This document shows, piece by piece, positions 1-13,689 of a stretch of 64,000 bases of DNA (the stretch's first letter is position 1; every line of letters begins with the position of its first letter). This stretch comes from Dicaeum eximium (lineage: Eukaryota > Chordata > Aves > Passeriformes > Dicaeidae): assembly GCA_013396995.1 (NCBI GenBank), contig VWZP01007503.1:407486-471485 (forward strand), read 5' to 3'. Made by a program: the position numbers and the translations under genes. Below the pieces are notes generated by a model, which was not told where the DNA came from, searched no databases, and worked only from the letters and a program-made list of their open reading frames with translations.

Positions 1-3000
1 GGAAGCCGGAGACAGAATTAGTGTCAAGAAAAGCCAGAAAGAAAAAATTGCTTGAACATGCAGGATTCTCCTAGAGTCAGCTCATTCAGCCATTATGCTA
101 AATACATTTGTACAAGGTTCTTTTTGTCACATCATTTTTATCCGGAAGCTGTGATTCAGTCAACTGAAAGAATGGAAAAGTACAAGGCTGTAATGGACTC
201 GTGTGCCGAACACTCACTCGTGCCTTTTCTGAAGCTGCTACATTGTCCTGTTTCCAGCCCACTGGACAATGTGAGGGGCTCACAGGCTGCTTTGTACCTC
301 TGCCAGCTGTCCTCTGAGTGGTGATAACACTCAGCCATGCCTCCTCTGCTCCCAAAACAGAGTGGCCCATTGGCAACAGGAGTAGTGTGTCTCAGCAGCT
401 CCCCCTCTGAAGGACTCCTGGGTGTGCCCTTCAGAAAGACTGAGATCAACATTTAAAGTGGATGCAGTTACCCACTTCTTCATGGTAACCCACTGCTTTA
501 TGAAAGACCCATGGGTTCTGAAAAGAAATTGTGCTTTAAACAGCAAGTAAGGATTAAAAAAAAAAAAAAAAAAAAAAAGTTTGGGCAGAGGCTTCCATTG
601 AGTATTGCTGTTAATCTTTCTGCTCCTGGTTTTTTACACAGGTATCATTGAATTACTATAAAGCCATATGCATATAAAATTAGGAGACTACTGTGTGCAA
701 TACATATTTTCTTTAAACCATTACTTATTATGGACATTAATACTTGATGCTGGAGATACCATTTGATGTGTGGCAAGGATAAAGACCTATAAGGATTATG
801 CATGATTCAGAGAGAGGCTGGAATTGAGGATGATATTCAGCTCCAGATTGTAGACACCTGCACTGGGAATATGAAAAAGGGATCTTTGTGTGAGTTGGGT
901 GCATGAGTACCCATCCTAATCAGAGGAGAATCAGTGCTTTATTTAGCTTTTTTATAAATATCCAACCTGAAGAAATGTTTTTAAGATACCTGAAGTATTG
1001 TCTTTGCACTGGCAGGTATGACACAAGACACAAAGGAACCCTGTGCTCTTCAGCACATCAATGAAAGTTGGGAAAGGCACAGTAGGATAACTGGAACAGC
1101 TGTGTGTGGACAAATGGACAAGCCCTACACCTCCAGTGACTGTGTTGGGAGTTCAGGCAACTGAACCACAGGTAAATCCATACAGGTAGTACTTCAGAAT
1201 CTGAATTTGAGTGTAATGAATAGTCTAAGTGACTGAAGAATAGTCTTCAATGTAGCTGAGGGGGTATAAAGCCATTTTATGTATATGCCTAATGGTCCAT
1301 TAAAAAATTGTTCTCAATTGTTGGACTTGTTATAGGTGAGGCTTTAATTGATAATCTGTAGTGATCCAAAATCTGATCTCATGATCTAACAGCTGAGTAA
1401 GAGCAGCCCTTCTGGGCAATGACAGAGCTCAGAGAGTTCTTTCACAGAAGTCCTTAGCTTTTATTCAGTGATGCTTTGATGGACACCTCAGTGACTTGCC
1501 AGGCTGTCCTGGCTTGTGCAGGATAAGCCTAAGTAGTTGTAAGGTTTCTTTGGGCTCAGTAATTTACAGAGTTGTCTTTGTTGCCTTTTGTTACTGCCCT
1601 GGGTGTAGGCTCCCTTCAGAGAAGGGATTCCCAAGGATGTAATTACATCCTCCACGTGTGTGGACACACAAGAGCTGTTTCCCAGAGCTCAATACCTGAA
1701 GGCAGTCTGTTGAAAAGTTGGTTTTCTCAGAAACTCTGAGTACTAGAAGAATCTTTTGTACTGGCAAGGTTTTTACTTCCAACTGTGCAAGAAACTCATG
1801 GATCTAGGCAAAACAGCAAAACATCTGAGTTTTTACACTTGCACTGTGTTCTTTGGGCTTAGGCCAGATGCTTCAAGATCTATATAATTCCTCTTACATG
1901 TCTTCTATACAGCTAATTTTTCTCCTCCCTGAGTATTGCCCTTTAGTTTGTATATAAAAATAAATTCCTTGTTAGCTGAGACTGTTGAATTGATTTCTGT
2001 GAGATTTTGTTCAGATACCACTAATCTTTTTAAAGAGGCATCTGAAAGTCTTCTTACCTGTTCCCAAAGTATATTCCTATATAATTTTTCAGGGGTTTAA
2101 GCCTCCTTGCCATTATCTCCTGAACTGTTTGTCACCTTTCTCTCTTGGTGCGACAGTGACATTGTGCTATTTGCATTGCTTACTCAAAAGCTGTGCTCAG
2201 AGAGTAAATGAAAAAGCCAGCAGGCTCACAATGAGAAAGCACAGAGGAGGCACCAGGTACAATTCAACCTTTTCCCTGGTCCTAACCTATATCTGCCCAT
2301 TGAAGAATACTCTGTTACATCTCCAGTAGGGTTAAGCTTTCAGTATTACACTCATTTAATCAAAGCAATAGTGATTTGCAGTAGCTGACAGCCTAGTTAT
2401 GTTCAGATTTTTAGAAATAGTCCAGAAGACAAGTCCAGTGAACATAAAGGATTATCAAATAAGCCCTATTTTTGGTTTATTCTATTACATATCTCACCAG
2501 TGTCAGAAATGCTTCTGTGGCTCTCTTTGAGGAAATAATTCTTCCATTTCAATTTTGGTTTCCTCATTCTACCTGCAGGGTTTTTTTTTTTTTTTCATAA
2601 AATTATCTTGCAGTAGAAGACCATAGCCTCTTGGGTGAAACACTCAATGGGCAGAAACTGCAATCTGGCCATTTTCAAGGGGAGATCAAATGACGCAGTT
2701 TGCTGTATAAAGCACAAACAAATTTTAGTCTGGTTGGTGCTTATCTATTTTTGCAAGTACATCACTTTGGAAAGAGACTTGCTCAGCTAATCTATGGCTG
2801 TCATGGAAATGTAATTTTTCCTTCCTCTGAACCAATAACAGGCACCTGGCAAGCTTGCTTGTGCACCCATGCATTCAAGTCTAGCAGTTTCCATGGAAAC
2901 CCATCAAACTGTCGCACCAGTTTTCTAACACGCTGCCACTTCACAAACACAGGACAAGTTGTTTTGCACAAAATTCCTCTATAATGCTGCTCTGTTTTCT

Positions 3001-6000
3001 CTCTGGAGACAGTTCAGCAAGACTAAAGTTTATACATTTAGATGGCAAGATTTGCTTCCTATTGCAGGTAAACCAGCTCATCTGTGTGAGGATATTCAGG
3101 CTGAGGCTTTTAGAAACTCATTGAAAAATACATTTTAGGCTATGGAACCCCCCAAAAGTTGTTCCATAAAAAAAAAAGTTTCTTATAAATTGTAAGTATA
3201 TTTATACTTTGATTTCATTAATACACCACCTATGTCTCTGGTCCCCCTCTGGGAAGATATTTGAATTCCTAACTCAAGAAGCCAGACACAGCTGCTTCTT
3301 TTGTGAGACTGCTATGCTAAATTTCAAGTTAGTTTGATAAAGTTTTTAAAGGAGTTTAAGAACATGAACTCTGTGACAACAGGAGATGGGAGTCAGAGTT
3401 CCAAGAAATCTTGTTCACTCTATGACTTAAGGCCCATCTAGTGGCTAAAAAAATCCACAGCTTCTTTGGTTATGAATAATTCCAATTTCAAGCTGTATCC
3501 TAACATACCCAATAAACAAGTTTTCAGAGGAGCTTCAGAATCTCAGAGGTACGGACTTGTCTGGTACTCTCTCATCTCTTTCTAAAAATGTAGGTTTCAG
3601 ATATGGTCCAACACATATTTTCCTCCTAAGTTTTCTGTTTGAGTGAAACTCAGGGCATGTACCCTCCCACCATGCAACCCAATATCTATTCATTATTCAG
3701 CCAGTAAATAAATATCCTGACATGACCATTTTTTGATTCACACACTGCTGATTTTAAAAAATTATTCCTGAATCTTAGAAGACACCAGCTCCTATAATGA
3801 GGAGTATGGTCTGAGAATTTTTAAAAATATCAAGCATTTCCCTGCATTTGTTTCTCCCCTGTGCAGTACTGTTTCATTAATATCAGCAGCTGGCCCTCAT
3901 GTAAACTGGAGAAGCATCAAACACGATGATTTCATCCTGTGGAACAGCAAAAAGTAGTTAATGGTACGTGTTAGATAAAGCTCAAAGAAGTTCAAAATGA
4001 GGACAATTAGTTGGCAGGAGCTGTAGAATTGATGCACATCAATATTTGCAAGAATGCCTTATCCACTGAATTTTTATAATAGAGAGCAGATGAAGTTGGT
4101 AGCTGAAGGAGCATAAACTGGATAAATGCCTATTTATCAAGAAACATCTTTCAGCTGAGGAAACAGAATAGTGGATACCATAAAAGATTGAATACACTTA
4201 ATATTGGCTTGCTTAATGGAAAACTTTGCCTACGCTATTAGCTCTAATTTAATGCTAATTTGCCCATTTAATAACAATTGATATTAAACAGTTTCCTATT
4301 TAATGTTAATTGAAAATCACTGGTCTTCTGTTCCAGACAATATTTAACGTCACTTATTTCCACTAGTGACAAAAAATGCATTTTTATTGTGGCCTGAAAA
4401 CTTTGCAGGAAATATAAAGTACAGAGAAAGCATAGATCAGTCACTAGAACTATACACTTAAATTTAATTGCACTATTATTTTAAAAACTACCATGAAAGC
4501 CCTAGAAACATAATTAAATGTCACAAACCACGAAGGATGCACTGAGATGAAACTGCAGTGACTGCAAACTGAGTCATATTGTGTTTGTTTCCCTTAATTT
4601 TTTGCCTTGATTTTTCTTTCTGGTTGAGTATGGGCATAAAATGGTTGTGGTAAGGAAAGGAATTCTGGTTTGACTGACACCTTTTCCAGATTAAATCATG
4701 TACTCATCTTCTGACTTTCCAGGGCAGGTGCCACTGGCCTGCCAAAACTGGTGGAATAACGCCTCAATTTACATTGACTACTGATATCAGGGTCTTTGTA
4801 CCTACCTCAGTCTTGCTGTATTTCTTTGCTATCATTTTGTTTCCCAGGATTTGACTAATTTGACAAGAGTTATCGCAGTTTTGTTTTCTGTGCATTATCT
4901 CACTGGTTTATTTCAAAAAGTACAATGAGTCAATTATCCTAGTGCCTGTTTCCTTCATGCTGGGCAAAAGCTCTAATTGCTTTCTGTCAGTTGACCCAGG
5001 CATGGCTATTTCCTAAGTAATTTCTCTTCTCCAGAATAATCTCCCACTGAGAATACTCCCTCCTTATTGTAGAAATATGTATTTTGGTGGGATATAATTA
5101 ATAATAATGATGTTATTAATCTCTATAGCATTTTCTAACCTTTCAAACTAAAAAAAAAAAAGAAGAAAAAAAAAGGGGAAAAAACCTCACATAATTTATA
5201 ATGTTAAGGAATGAAATTATGGCCCACTCCTTCCCTGAGGGGAAATAGGTTTCCTGCACAATTCTCAATTCTTTCCCATAATGAATAGAGCATGTAACAG
5301 TTTTTAAAAGCAAAGTTTTTTGTAGAGGAGTGGGAGGCGCTACGGATGGCATTACTTTACTGTGTGCCTCATTGCTCTTGAACATGGAAAGTGGAGAATG
5401 AATTCAGAGAAATGCTAATGGCAAAAGGTGCATTTTGGACAGGATCTGGCACGTCTGTTGTGATCACCACTGATGGATCACCCTCTTTCCTGATTCTGAT
5501 TTGTGGTGACATGCACACGTCCCTTTATCTGAATCAGTGCAAGGCACTGAACTCATCGAGCTGCTGCTCTCCCACTGCTTGCATTGGTAATTCATCTTCT
5601 GCAGTAAAATTTGACAAGCATAAAATTTTGAAAAGGTCAAGTCTGGGGTCTCCTGAGATTATTTTTGACCTTAGTTTTGACAGCAAATGAAGGAAATCAG
5701 TAGCTGTGTGCATTTTGCAAGTCCATTGAGCAAGTGGGGCCTGGCAAGTTGCTGTTATTAGTAGGATTAGTGATAGCAACCTTTCCATAGCTCATGGAAG
5801 CCAGAGTTGACATTAGAGTCTGGCAAACACAGAAGGGCTTGTGTCACTGCAGGGACAAAATAAATGCATGCAGCAATTGATATTGGACAAGTAGAGGCTT
5901 TCCAAACTGGAAATCCTACTGCTTTGAAACCGTGAGACCATATCCTGGTAGGGTCTTTGATCTCTGAGGTATCAGCATTTCAGAAGGAGGCACTAAGGCT

Positions 6001-7631
6001 TTAATGAGGTTTGTTGTATGTTCTTCTTCATGGTGACCTGAAATGTCTGAATTGCTGGTCTAACAGCTGTGGTGTCTCATCCAGCTGGAACAGGAAAGTA
6101 GCCTCCACTTCAAATATGACTTTGCAGGGTCAGATTGGAAGGTTTAAGGACATATCTCATATTAACCTTTGCCATCTCCAAAGGCAACAGAAGGGAAACA
6201 AATACCCCTCCAGGGAATAAATCTGTGGGCTCACTCATTTGTACCAGCAATAAATTACAGTTGTGGTACTCCTACTAACACTAACAGGTGTGGTCTAAGA
6301 GGAGCCAGCCTCAGTGATGAGGTTATGAGGTTACTTGTACAGTAAATATGTCAGAATCCTTTTTCCATGTGCACCAGAAGAAGGAGGTCCAGTTAATTGA
6401 AGCTTAGGTAAAATATAAGAACTCTGTGTTAGGGAATGATCATGCTTGGGAGACTAACCACTCCTAAATTAAATTTACAGATGTGGATTCTCTTTCCCAG
6501 TTTTACCTTGTTGATGTTAGCCTTTACATGATAGTTACAGAAAGAAAAGGAGAAATGAATGTAGCAGGAATACTGTGAACTTGGTATTAATGAAGGAGCC
6601 CTTCTTCTGAGGGCAAGAGGGAAGTTCAACAGAGAATTTATGAAGTGGCTTTTGACAATTTAGAAGCCCTTAAATAGACTTTGGCCAAATCAATATAAAT
6701 AATGTTTATTCATGCAACCATACAGATTTTTAGTAGTGCCTTGATTTGCTTTTTTAATTTTTTAGTTTTACTAACTCTTACCTTCAGGGAGTAGAGGAGG
6801 GTTCACTTTATCATTCCTCTCTTCCAGGTTTTGATTTAGTCTATTTAGAAAGGAAGATAAATCCTTTGCAATGAAAAAGAAAATGATACAGGGAAAAACA
6901 GAGCTGGATTAAGAGTTTGTACAGGCCCATATGCTGGTCCACTTTTTCTTTTGCCAGTCAGAGACCTTCTAGCCACATTGCCTTGCTGCCAGCAGTTCTG
7001 CCTGTGTGTCCCAGCTCTACCCATCCACCTGATCAGTCAGCAGTTCTGGTATGCCTGCATACCTGGCTGCAGCACAGCATTCCCAGGACAGGGAAATATC
7101 TCATCTGCCTCTTGGTGCAGGCTCTTCAGCCCAGTTTTGTGATGGCTAGCTAGTAGCAATGCATTTCCATCCTGTTGCAATAGCAGCAAAAAGTAACGAG
7201 GAAAGACAAGAAACTTCAGCCAAAGAGAAATGATTTCACTTCCAAAAGGAAAAAAAAAAAATTGGTGTTTATTTGAAAAAAGTAATCTCAATTCAGAAAG
7301 TGTTGGAATTGCAGACAATAGGGTGCTGGTTTGTTCCCTACTCAATTTCTGTTTTGGCTGTACAGTGTGTCAGTTTATTTTTTATTTATAATTATTTCTA
7401 AACTCACAGCCAGCCAGGCTAAGTTCATCCTTAGAAACAGGCCATAATTTATTATGGATTGCCATTTGTGCCATGCAAGCTGCCCCAGCCTCAGGCATTT
7501 GTGCCTTTTAGCACCTTGTGGCCCACAGAGCACAGTGATAAACCTTTTATACCTTCAAACCCATATCCTTGTTCTACATTGCCATAAAATCCTCCAGACT
7601 GAATCAACACCAAATGTGGCTATGATAGGGA
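1..7631. other. Non-coding, AT-rich, repeat-poor sequence
   Basis: No coding exon, RNA gene or well-defined mobile element was recognised here. Contents are the poly(A) run at 556, short A/T-rich homopolymer stretches (2580-2594, 5150-5175) and a TAAT-rich stretch at 4190-4320. Open frames are short and without recognisable domains. On the orientation of CHRM2, this lies 32 kb or more beyond its 3' end. Confidence 0.6.
556..578 (+). repeat. Poly(A) run of 23 bases
   Basis: Homopolymer tract. No recognisable retroposed gene or SINE precedes it, so it is not evidence of a processed pseudogene. Confidence 0.95.
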
Positions 7632-7706
7632 TGGAAGGAAAGGAAGGAAGGAAGGAAGGAAGGAAGGAAGGAAGGAATGAACGAACGAACGAACGAATGA
7701 ACGAAC
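7632..7706 (+). repeat. Compound GGAA / GAAC microsatellite
   Basis: About 45 bases of GGAA repeats (7632-7676) change into GAAT and then GAAC/ACGA repeats (7677-7706). The switch of repeat unit suggests point mutation followed by slippage. It contains clustered GGAA cores, which also resemble ETS-factor binding sites. Confidence 0.95.
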
Positions 7707-7740
7707 TTTCATAATAGCAAGAGATAGGATGAAAAGACAA

Positions 7741-7790
7741 GAACTCATTTAGGGAAGAAAAAAAAGAACTCATTTAGGGAAGAAAAAAAA
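7741..7790 (+). repeat. Perfect 25-bp tandem duplication
   Basis: The unit GAACTCATTTAGGGAAG followed by eight A residues occurs twice, head to tail and without mismatch (7741-7765 and 7766-7790). It lies 35 bases after the compound microsatellite and looks like a recent slippage duplication anchored on the A-runs. Confidence 0.95.
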
Positions 7791-10511
7791 GAAAACAATA
7801 AAAGAATCAGTCTTAGGACGTGAAATAAAGCTTGAGTCTTGAGTTCTACTGTGACTATTTTATCCTTTGGAGGACTTCTTTCTCTAAGGGTGATTTTCTG
7901 GTGATATCTACCTGTACAAGGAGCTTTGACAGTATGCCTAGGGATTATGGGAGTGTTTAAGAGAATGGCTCAGAAAACAGGACATGATTTGAGCAGTGCT
8001 GGATTTCAACACAGATAGCATCTTGAGATGTTAATTAAGTCCACTTGGAAATATTGTCAAGAATATACAGTATTTTCTCTTAGAACCATGCCTTTAACAT
8101 GAAACAAATCCTTGGTGAATCCTCCTAGTGCACAAGTTTTGGACTTAACTGAGCCTATTTTTAGTCACCTGTAGCCACCACTCTTCCATTTGCTGACATT
8201 TTCACTCACTTTACATAAAGGACGACAGTGGGCAAATAAACCTGTGAGAATTCTGTCTGACTTGTGGGTATGTGGGTGTGCACTGTGCCATGAAGAGCTA
8301 TGAAAATTATGCCAGTGATGTTAAAATGTTGTAAGTGCATGGCAAAGTATTGTAGCTCTGAGGGTTTAGAGCAATACAGCATCTGCTGGATGATTTCATT
8401 GTCACTAACAGTGTTTGAAATAATGTGTTGTCAATACCCTTGGGTTGGAATCACTTTCATGGGTCAATTTTTTAATATTAGAAGGCATTGGTAGAGGTAA
8501 GCCTGTTTAGTTCAATTGTTTTTGCAAAAGCTATTTAGCATTGCCACAGGAGCTATATTTTATTTATTTAAAATTTTTGCAAAAACGTAATTTTTCACAT
8601 TTTTTGGCATGCCAAAACTTCCCTTTTAGAGGGCTTTGAAAGACTTAAGCATTAAACTGGAAGAAAAATAACTTGCAATGGAAAAAAGTGTGACTTTTTC
8701 CCTCAGTATAGAAAATAAAACATGACAAAAAATTGTCTTTTTAAAAATCTGAAATAGATAAGTGCATGCATAAGATAAGTGGTTGACTGGCATTTTCAAG
8801 TCTACAAAATTATTGATATTGACTGCATTTAGTACACTTGGACAGAGTATGTGGAGTAAGATACACAAATGTGCTTATGAAATGGTTGGATAGGGCTGCT
8901 GTTGTGTTGTTTCACTGACTTACCATATACATAAGGAGCTCACAAATGTGCATCTGTGCCAGACAGCAGGATCAAGGGCCACTCTAGAAATTGAAATCTC
9001 AGCTTGTTTTTAATCATAAGTCATAAACCAATTTATTTCACTCTAATCTTATAGATATTTACAATTAAATTTGATGTTGCCTTCTCTGAAGCCATCTCCT
9101 CCTTTGACTGCATCTGAGCTCCTAGTGAAGAAAAATTACACTGAGTTTGTGTCATCCTTAGCAAGATGTTATCTTGACATCAAATGCAGGGTCAAACAAG
9201 GGGAGGTGCCTCATTGCAAGAAGAAGATGTAGCTTTTACAGGAAGCCTGTCTGGTGAGGTAAACATTCCCATCACTCCAGGTTCCTTCAGGGGAGTGCTA
9301 GCCAGCATACATATGTTGTTCTCAGTTCCAAGTGGTGCAAAGCCTAAAGGAGAAGCAAAAGCCCTATGGGACTCTATAACACACCTCAAACACACTGAAG
9401 GTCAGACAGATCTGCCAATTTGAGAGTTGTATCATAGAAATTCTGAAAAACCCGAAATAATAAATAAAAAGTATTCTAGGAAAGCAATATGTTCTGTCCT
9501 GCAAAAAGAACATTTGATTTTTTTCCTGAACTTGAAGCCATCCAGTAGCCTGAACGTTTCAAATGACATTTCTGAAAGACAATTCCTAAAATGCGAAGCG
9601 TATTTTAAACTGTGAATGTAGTTAGGCATGGAAGAATTTCTACTGAATTGTGATGGATTCTCCATTTTTGAAAACTGTGGCATTAAAAATTATCATTCTC
9701 CCACAGAGTACACGCTTGTCCAAACAGAGATAACTCAGTCCTGAAAATCTTGTGATCTGTGTTGTGCTGTTGGCCAGACTAGACTGTCACAGCAGCACTC
9801 TGGGATTATTTATGGATGTATCTGTGAGGAAATGCTCACAGAAGAATCAGCTGCTCGTTTTTGTTGGAGAACTTTTATTGATGCCTGGGCTTTATTTTAA
9901 CTTTTTTTATCTTAATGTGCGCCAAAACCGAATTCGAACTACTGGTTCGTGGGGGACAAGTGTCGTTTTTAAAGGAAAATGTTTAAAAGGAAAATGTTTG
10001 TCTTCATCTCCTCCTGCAGATGTTTAGATGCAAGCTTGAGGAGTGGGTGAGAGAGGTGGGAAGCCACAGGCAAGGGCTGTCCCAGCCTGTTAGGTGAGAC
10101 ATTGTGTGACCAAAATCACTACACGGTGCCTCGTGATGCTCACCCTGCTGGAAGCCCTGGCAGCTCCATCTGGCAGCCACAGCCACAAACAGCAGCAGCA
10201 GCAGCACACACATCTTGTTTAAGGGATGAGAGAATACTTTTTGCTGCTGTTTCAGCTTTGGGTGTTTGTTTCTCTGTTCTATGGATAAACAACTGTGGAA
10301 GGAAGTGAGAGAGAAGCTGCGAGCACAACAGTGGCTAGGGAAGGAAGCACAGTGTTTAGCAGCTTCAAATTCTGTTCCTGACACCAGCAACCAATTGAAA
10401 TAGTGCAAAACCCTTAGTGCTGGTCCTGCTCTCTCACCTGCTGCAGTTTGAGGAGAAGGGGCATTATCCAGCTTTTCTCTGCCCTGTGAGCAAAGAGGCA
10501 CACGGCCCTTT
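7791..10511. other. Non-coding sequence, nothing recognised
   Basis: Apart from the 15-bp tandem duplication at 9971 there is no feature I can support. A CAG-rich stretch near 10190 is too short to call. The open frame of about 165 codons on the minus strand at 10004-10501 has no recognisable domain and runs up to the edge of a CR1 fragment. Confidence 0.55.
9971..10000 (+). repeat. 15-bp tandem duplication
   Basis: AAAGGAAAATGTTT plus A or G occurs twice in direct succession with one difference in the last base. Confidence 0.85.
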
Positions 10512-10597
10512 CCATAGAATCAGTCTGAGTTGGAAGGGACCCACAAGGATCATTGAGTCCATTGACTCTGCACTGGGCAACCCCAATTCCACACTTT
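10512..10597 (-). mobile_element. CR1 LINE 3'-end fragment
   Basis: On the + strand this reads ATAGAATCAGTCTGAG, TTGGAAGGGACCCACAAGG, ATCATTGAGTCC and then CTGCACTGGGCAACCCCAATTCC. This is the reverse complement of the avian CR1 3' terminus, so the element points to the minus strand. Only about 86 bases survive, which is typical of the 5'-truncated copies CR1 leaves behind. No tRNA-like head is present, which separates it from the SINEs. Confidence 0.8.
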
Positions 10598-12330
10598 TGC
10601 TGGTATATGAATGTTTATGTACACTGTAGAGAAGTTTCTGGCTTTTAAGTTTCTGCAAAATGCACCCAAGATGGTCTAAAATTTGGCTTTTCATGTTGGA
10701 GATTAAATAGACCCATAAAATTCCTTTGCTTTTTCCTATACCTCAACATTTTGCCTGGGCTACTACTCTTGAATACTTGTAGTATTTTTTTTTTTTTTGA
10801 AGAATGAAGGCATAACTTCTTTATTAATGTTGATTTATAGTCTCTCATGACCACAGCAATTAAACTGTTGCTGTTTAAGATAAATATATATATGGCAGGA
10901 ATTTATTTGTGCATATTCAGCAAGAGCTTGAGGATGAACCCAGTGGAAAAATAAATACTGGCAATGTTCTGAAATCTCAAAGTGAAAAATGCTATGACTA
11001 AACTCATGATGATGCTGGTTTATATAATGTCTCATTTAGTGGAAAGAAAACATGACATATTCACATTACATTAGTTTTGCCTCCCCAGATGACCTTTCAT
11101 GGGGAAATGGAAAATTTGCTTTTTCAAAAAATGATTGCAGGATTTCTGTTTTGTTTGCTTTTCAAATTTTCGATGTTGTGGATAAAAGCAAAAGTTCACG
11201 GTCAGTGTTTCCATCTTTGAAGTGCTGCATAGATAAATTAGTGCCTACACGTATACATGCTTTATTTTCTCACCCACCTACAACTCTTTCTTCCCCCAAA
11301 AGGAGAATAATTTGAATTAACAAGATATTCAAAATAATATTTTTAAGAGTCTGTTGAACAAACATAGTTTTCAATTATTTGAACTAGACTTTAAGGAAGT
11401 GAAAAAATAAAACAAGAAACTGTAAGAGAGAGAAAAAACTAGCTATCCATCATATGTATCAGTCTGGCTTTTATTAGAACTCTTCTAATTTGAATTAATC
11501 TCTGCAATGACTTCAAAATTCTGGTTTCATAAATTCTCTTAATTAGTCTTGGCACAATTACTGTACCCCTGATTGTGATCTCTTACAAGGTGTCAGGACA
11601 TGTCATTACACTGAAAGTGCACGTGGCAGAGTTAGAGGGATGTGTCACAACATCCTAAATGATGTCTGTCCCCCTGTCTTTGGAAATCCACTCCTGAAAC
11701 AATTACACTGGTGAGGAAAGACTGTAACAAGTCAAAGATGCTTCTGAAACATCATCCTTCTTTGTATCCTGGTGGAGTGGTACCCACTGATCCTTAGGGT
11801 CTGCATTGAGAAAAAATCCTGCCTCAATTGATGGGGAATTGACTTAATTTAGATGTCATGCAAGGAGACCCTGAAGGTGAGGATGGATTTCAGCCACACT
11901 TTATGTTTTTTAACGTGATAATATTTAAATAATTCCACCTTGTTATTTCCTGAATATCTCAAGGAAGTTGAAGTCCCCTGCAGCTCTAGTGCAAGGCAAG
12001 GATGAATACAGTTCATTTGTCAAAGTGTCACTGACCTATTTTATAATAGCCTGTATAGTAGCCACAAGTTTCAGATTTATTTCTCTGGTGTGACAGTGAA
12101 AGCAGGTTTATTGCAGATAAAGTGACACTGGAGACAAGCTCTACCTTTCCCTTGCAGCATTCCTGTGGGCAGCAACCACCACAGGGCCATGGGAGTCTTT
12201 GAAGGAAAGTTTTAGTGCACAGAAAATAAACATTCATGAATTATCAGATGCCACCAGACAACCTGCTGGAAATGCAAGCCCCAAAAAGAGACCCACACTC
12301 AAACTCTCACTCAGGGATCAGCCTGTGTGC

Positions 12331-12364
12331 ACATATAGGCACACACACAACATATAGGCACACA
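12331..12364 (+). repeat. Short direct repeat in CA-rich DNA
   Basis: ACATATAGGCACACA occurs at 12331-12345 and again at 12350-12364, with an intervening short CA run. Confidence 0.8.
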
Positions 12365-13246
12365 TACATGTGCTCCCACACTATGAAACAGCAAGCAAAG
12401 CTTTTCCTGTTTCACTGTAAATGTATAAAATCTTGCCCCTTTCTCACCTTCAGAATTTAATATCCATACAGGGAGGGGAAATTAGACAAGTGCTAGACTT
12501 TATCATTCAGTGTTATTAAGGGCAACTTGTCAATGTTTAGAGAGGATTTAAAACGAGGTTATAGCACTGTATGGACTTGGCAATATCCTAAGGAGAGAAG
12601 GAAAGTAAGGAAGAGGTTAGAGATCCCTTTCCCAGTAGGTTCCTGTAATTTATGATCTCCAGCAATATAGAAGAAAGGTGTGAATGAACTGGGATGTTTG
12701 AATGTCTTCCATTTCCCCCGTGGTATGTGCCATCCCCAAGACAAGTGTACCTGTAATTACCTCACTTGCTTTAGCACCAGGGTTATCAGGAAAAATGGGC
12801 TTCCCATCCTTCCTGCATTTAATGGAAATAAGATACTCCTATTGGCTTTGTGACATTTAACACACTCAATTTAAAAGAGATGTTTTATTTTCTTTTCAAG
12901 TGCCTTCTCTGTTAGCTTCATACTTTTGAGACTATCCACAGAGTAACAGCATGATGATTGTTTTCTAAAATCCTCTTGAAGTTTCATTAAATTTTGTTGG
13001 ATCTTGTAATAAGCTAAAGTCTTTGAGACCCATGAGTATAAGTGCATTTATTTTGCTAAACTTTATTTTCCTTTCCTCTGTTTCCTAGGGCTAATATTTG
13101 TTTTGTGTGACACTTTATAAATGTATTAAAAGACTGTGGACATACATAGAGGGACTGCATTTAATCAGTGACTTACTGCATGCAAAGAACAGTATTTGAT
13201 TTCTCCCTCTTATCACCAGTAAAGGAAAAAAGAAAGGTAGGGAAGA

Positions 13247-13266
13247 AGGTGGTGGTGGTGGTGGTT
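13247..13266 (+). repeat. Short GGT triplet tract
   Basis: About six GGT units in a row, a minor simple repeat. Confidence 0.85.
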
Positions 13267-13689
13267 TCAATCTTCCTCATTAAAACCTGGAAAGGAATTA
13301 TTGCCTCCATCAGCCTCAGTGTTGGCACAGTAGATGTTGTAGCATGAGCAGCCCAGTCAAGCCCTTCTGTCAGTCTCTGTCTTGTACAGGGGCAGAAAAT
13401 GGAGAGGTCTGAGATGGAAGAATTGTGCAGGGCAGCCTGAGCACCTACATGGTGTTTGGCTTCAGAAAGCCATCTGTTCACAGTGCTTTCCTATGTCACG
13501 CCCGTGTTTCCAATGGAAAATAGCTCATGTCTGTAATCTCAATTTATCAGTCTCCCTCTCGCAGGTGTGGAGAGAAAATGGAAGGCAAGGCAGAATCAGG
13601 CACCATGCCTGGGATCCACAACATAAAATTAAACCATTGAATCAAAGTTTGTATGCCTCTATGTCCCATTTCAGCTAGTAAGCTTGAAA

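Larger units (their letters stand above)
10598..13689. other. Non-coding sequence between CR1 and LTR
   Basis: AT-rich DNA with minor CA-rich and GGT simple repeats. No exon or element could be identified. Confidence 0.55.

Noticed and set aside
556..578. Poly(A) run as the end of a processed pseudogene
   Set aside because: No gene-like sequence precedes it and no target duplication was seen.
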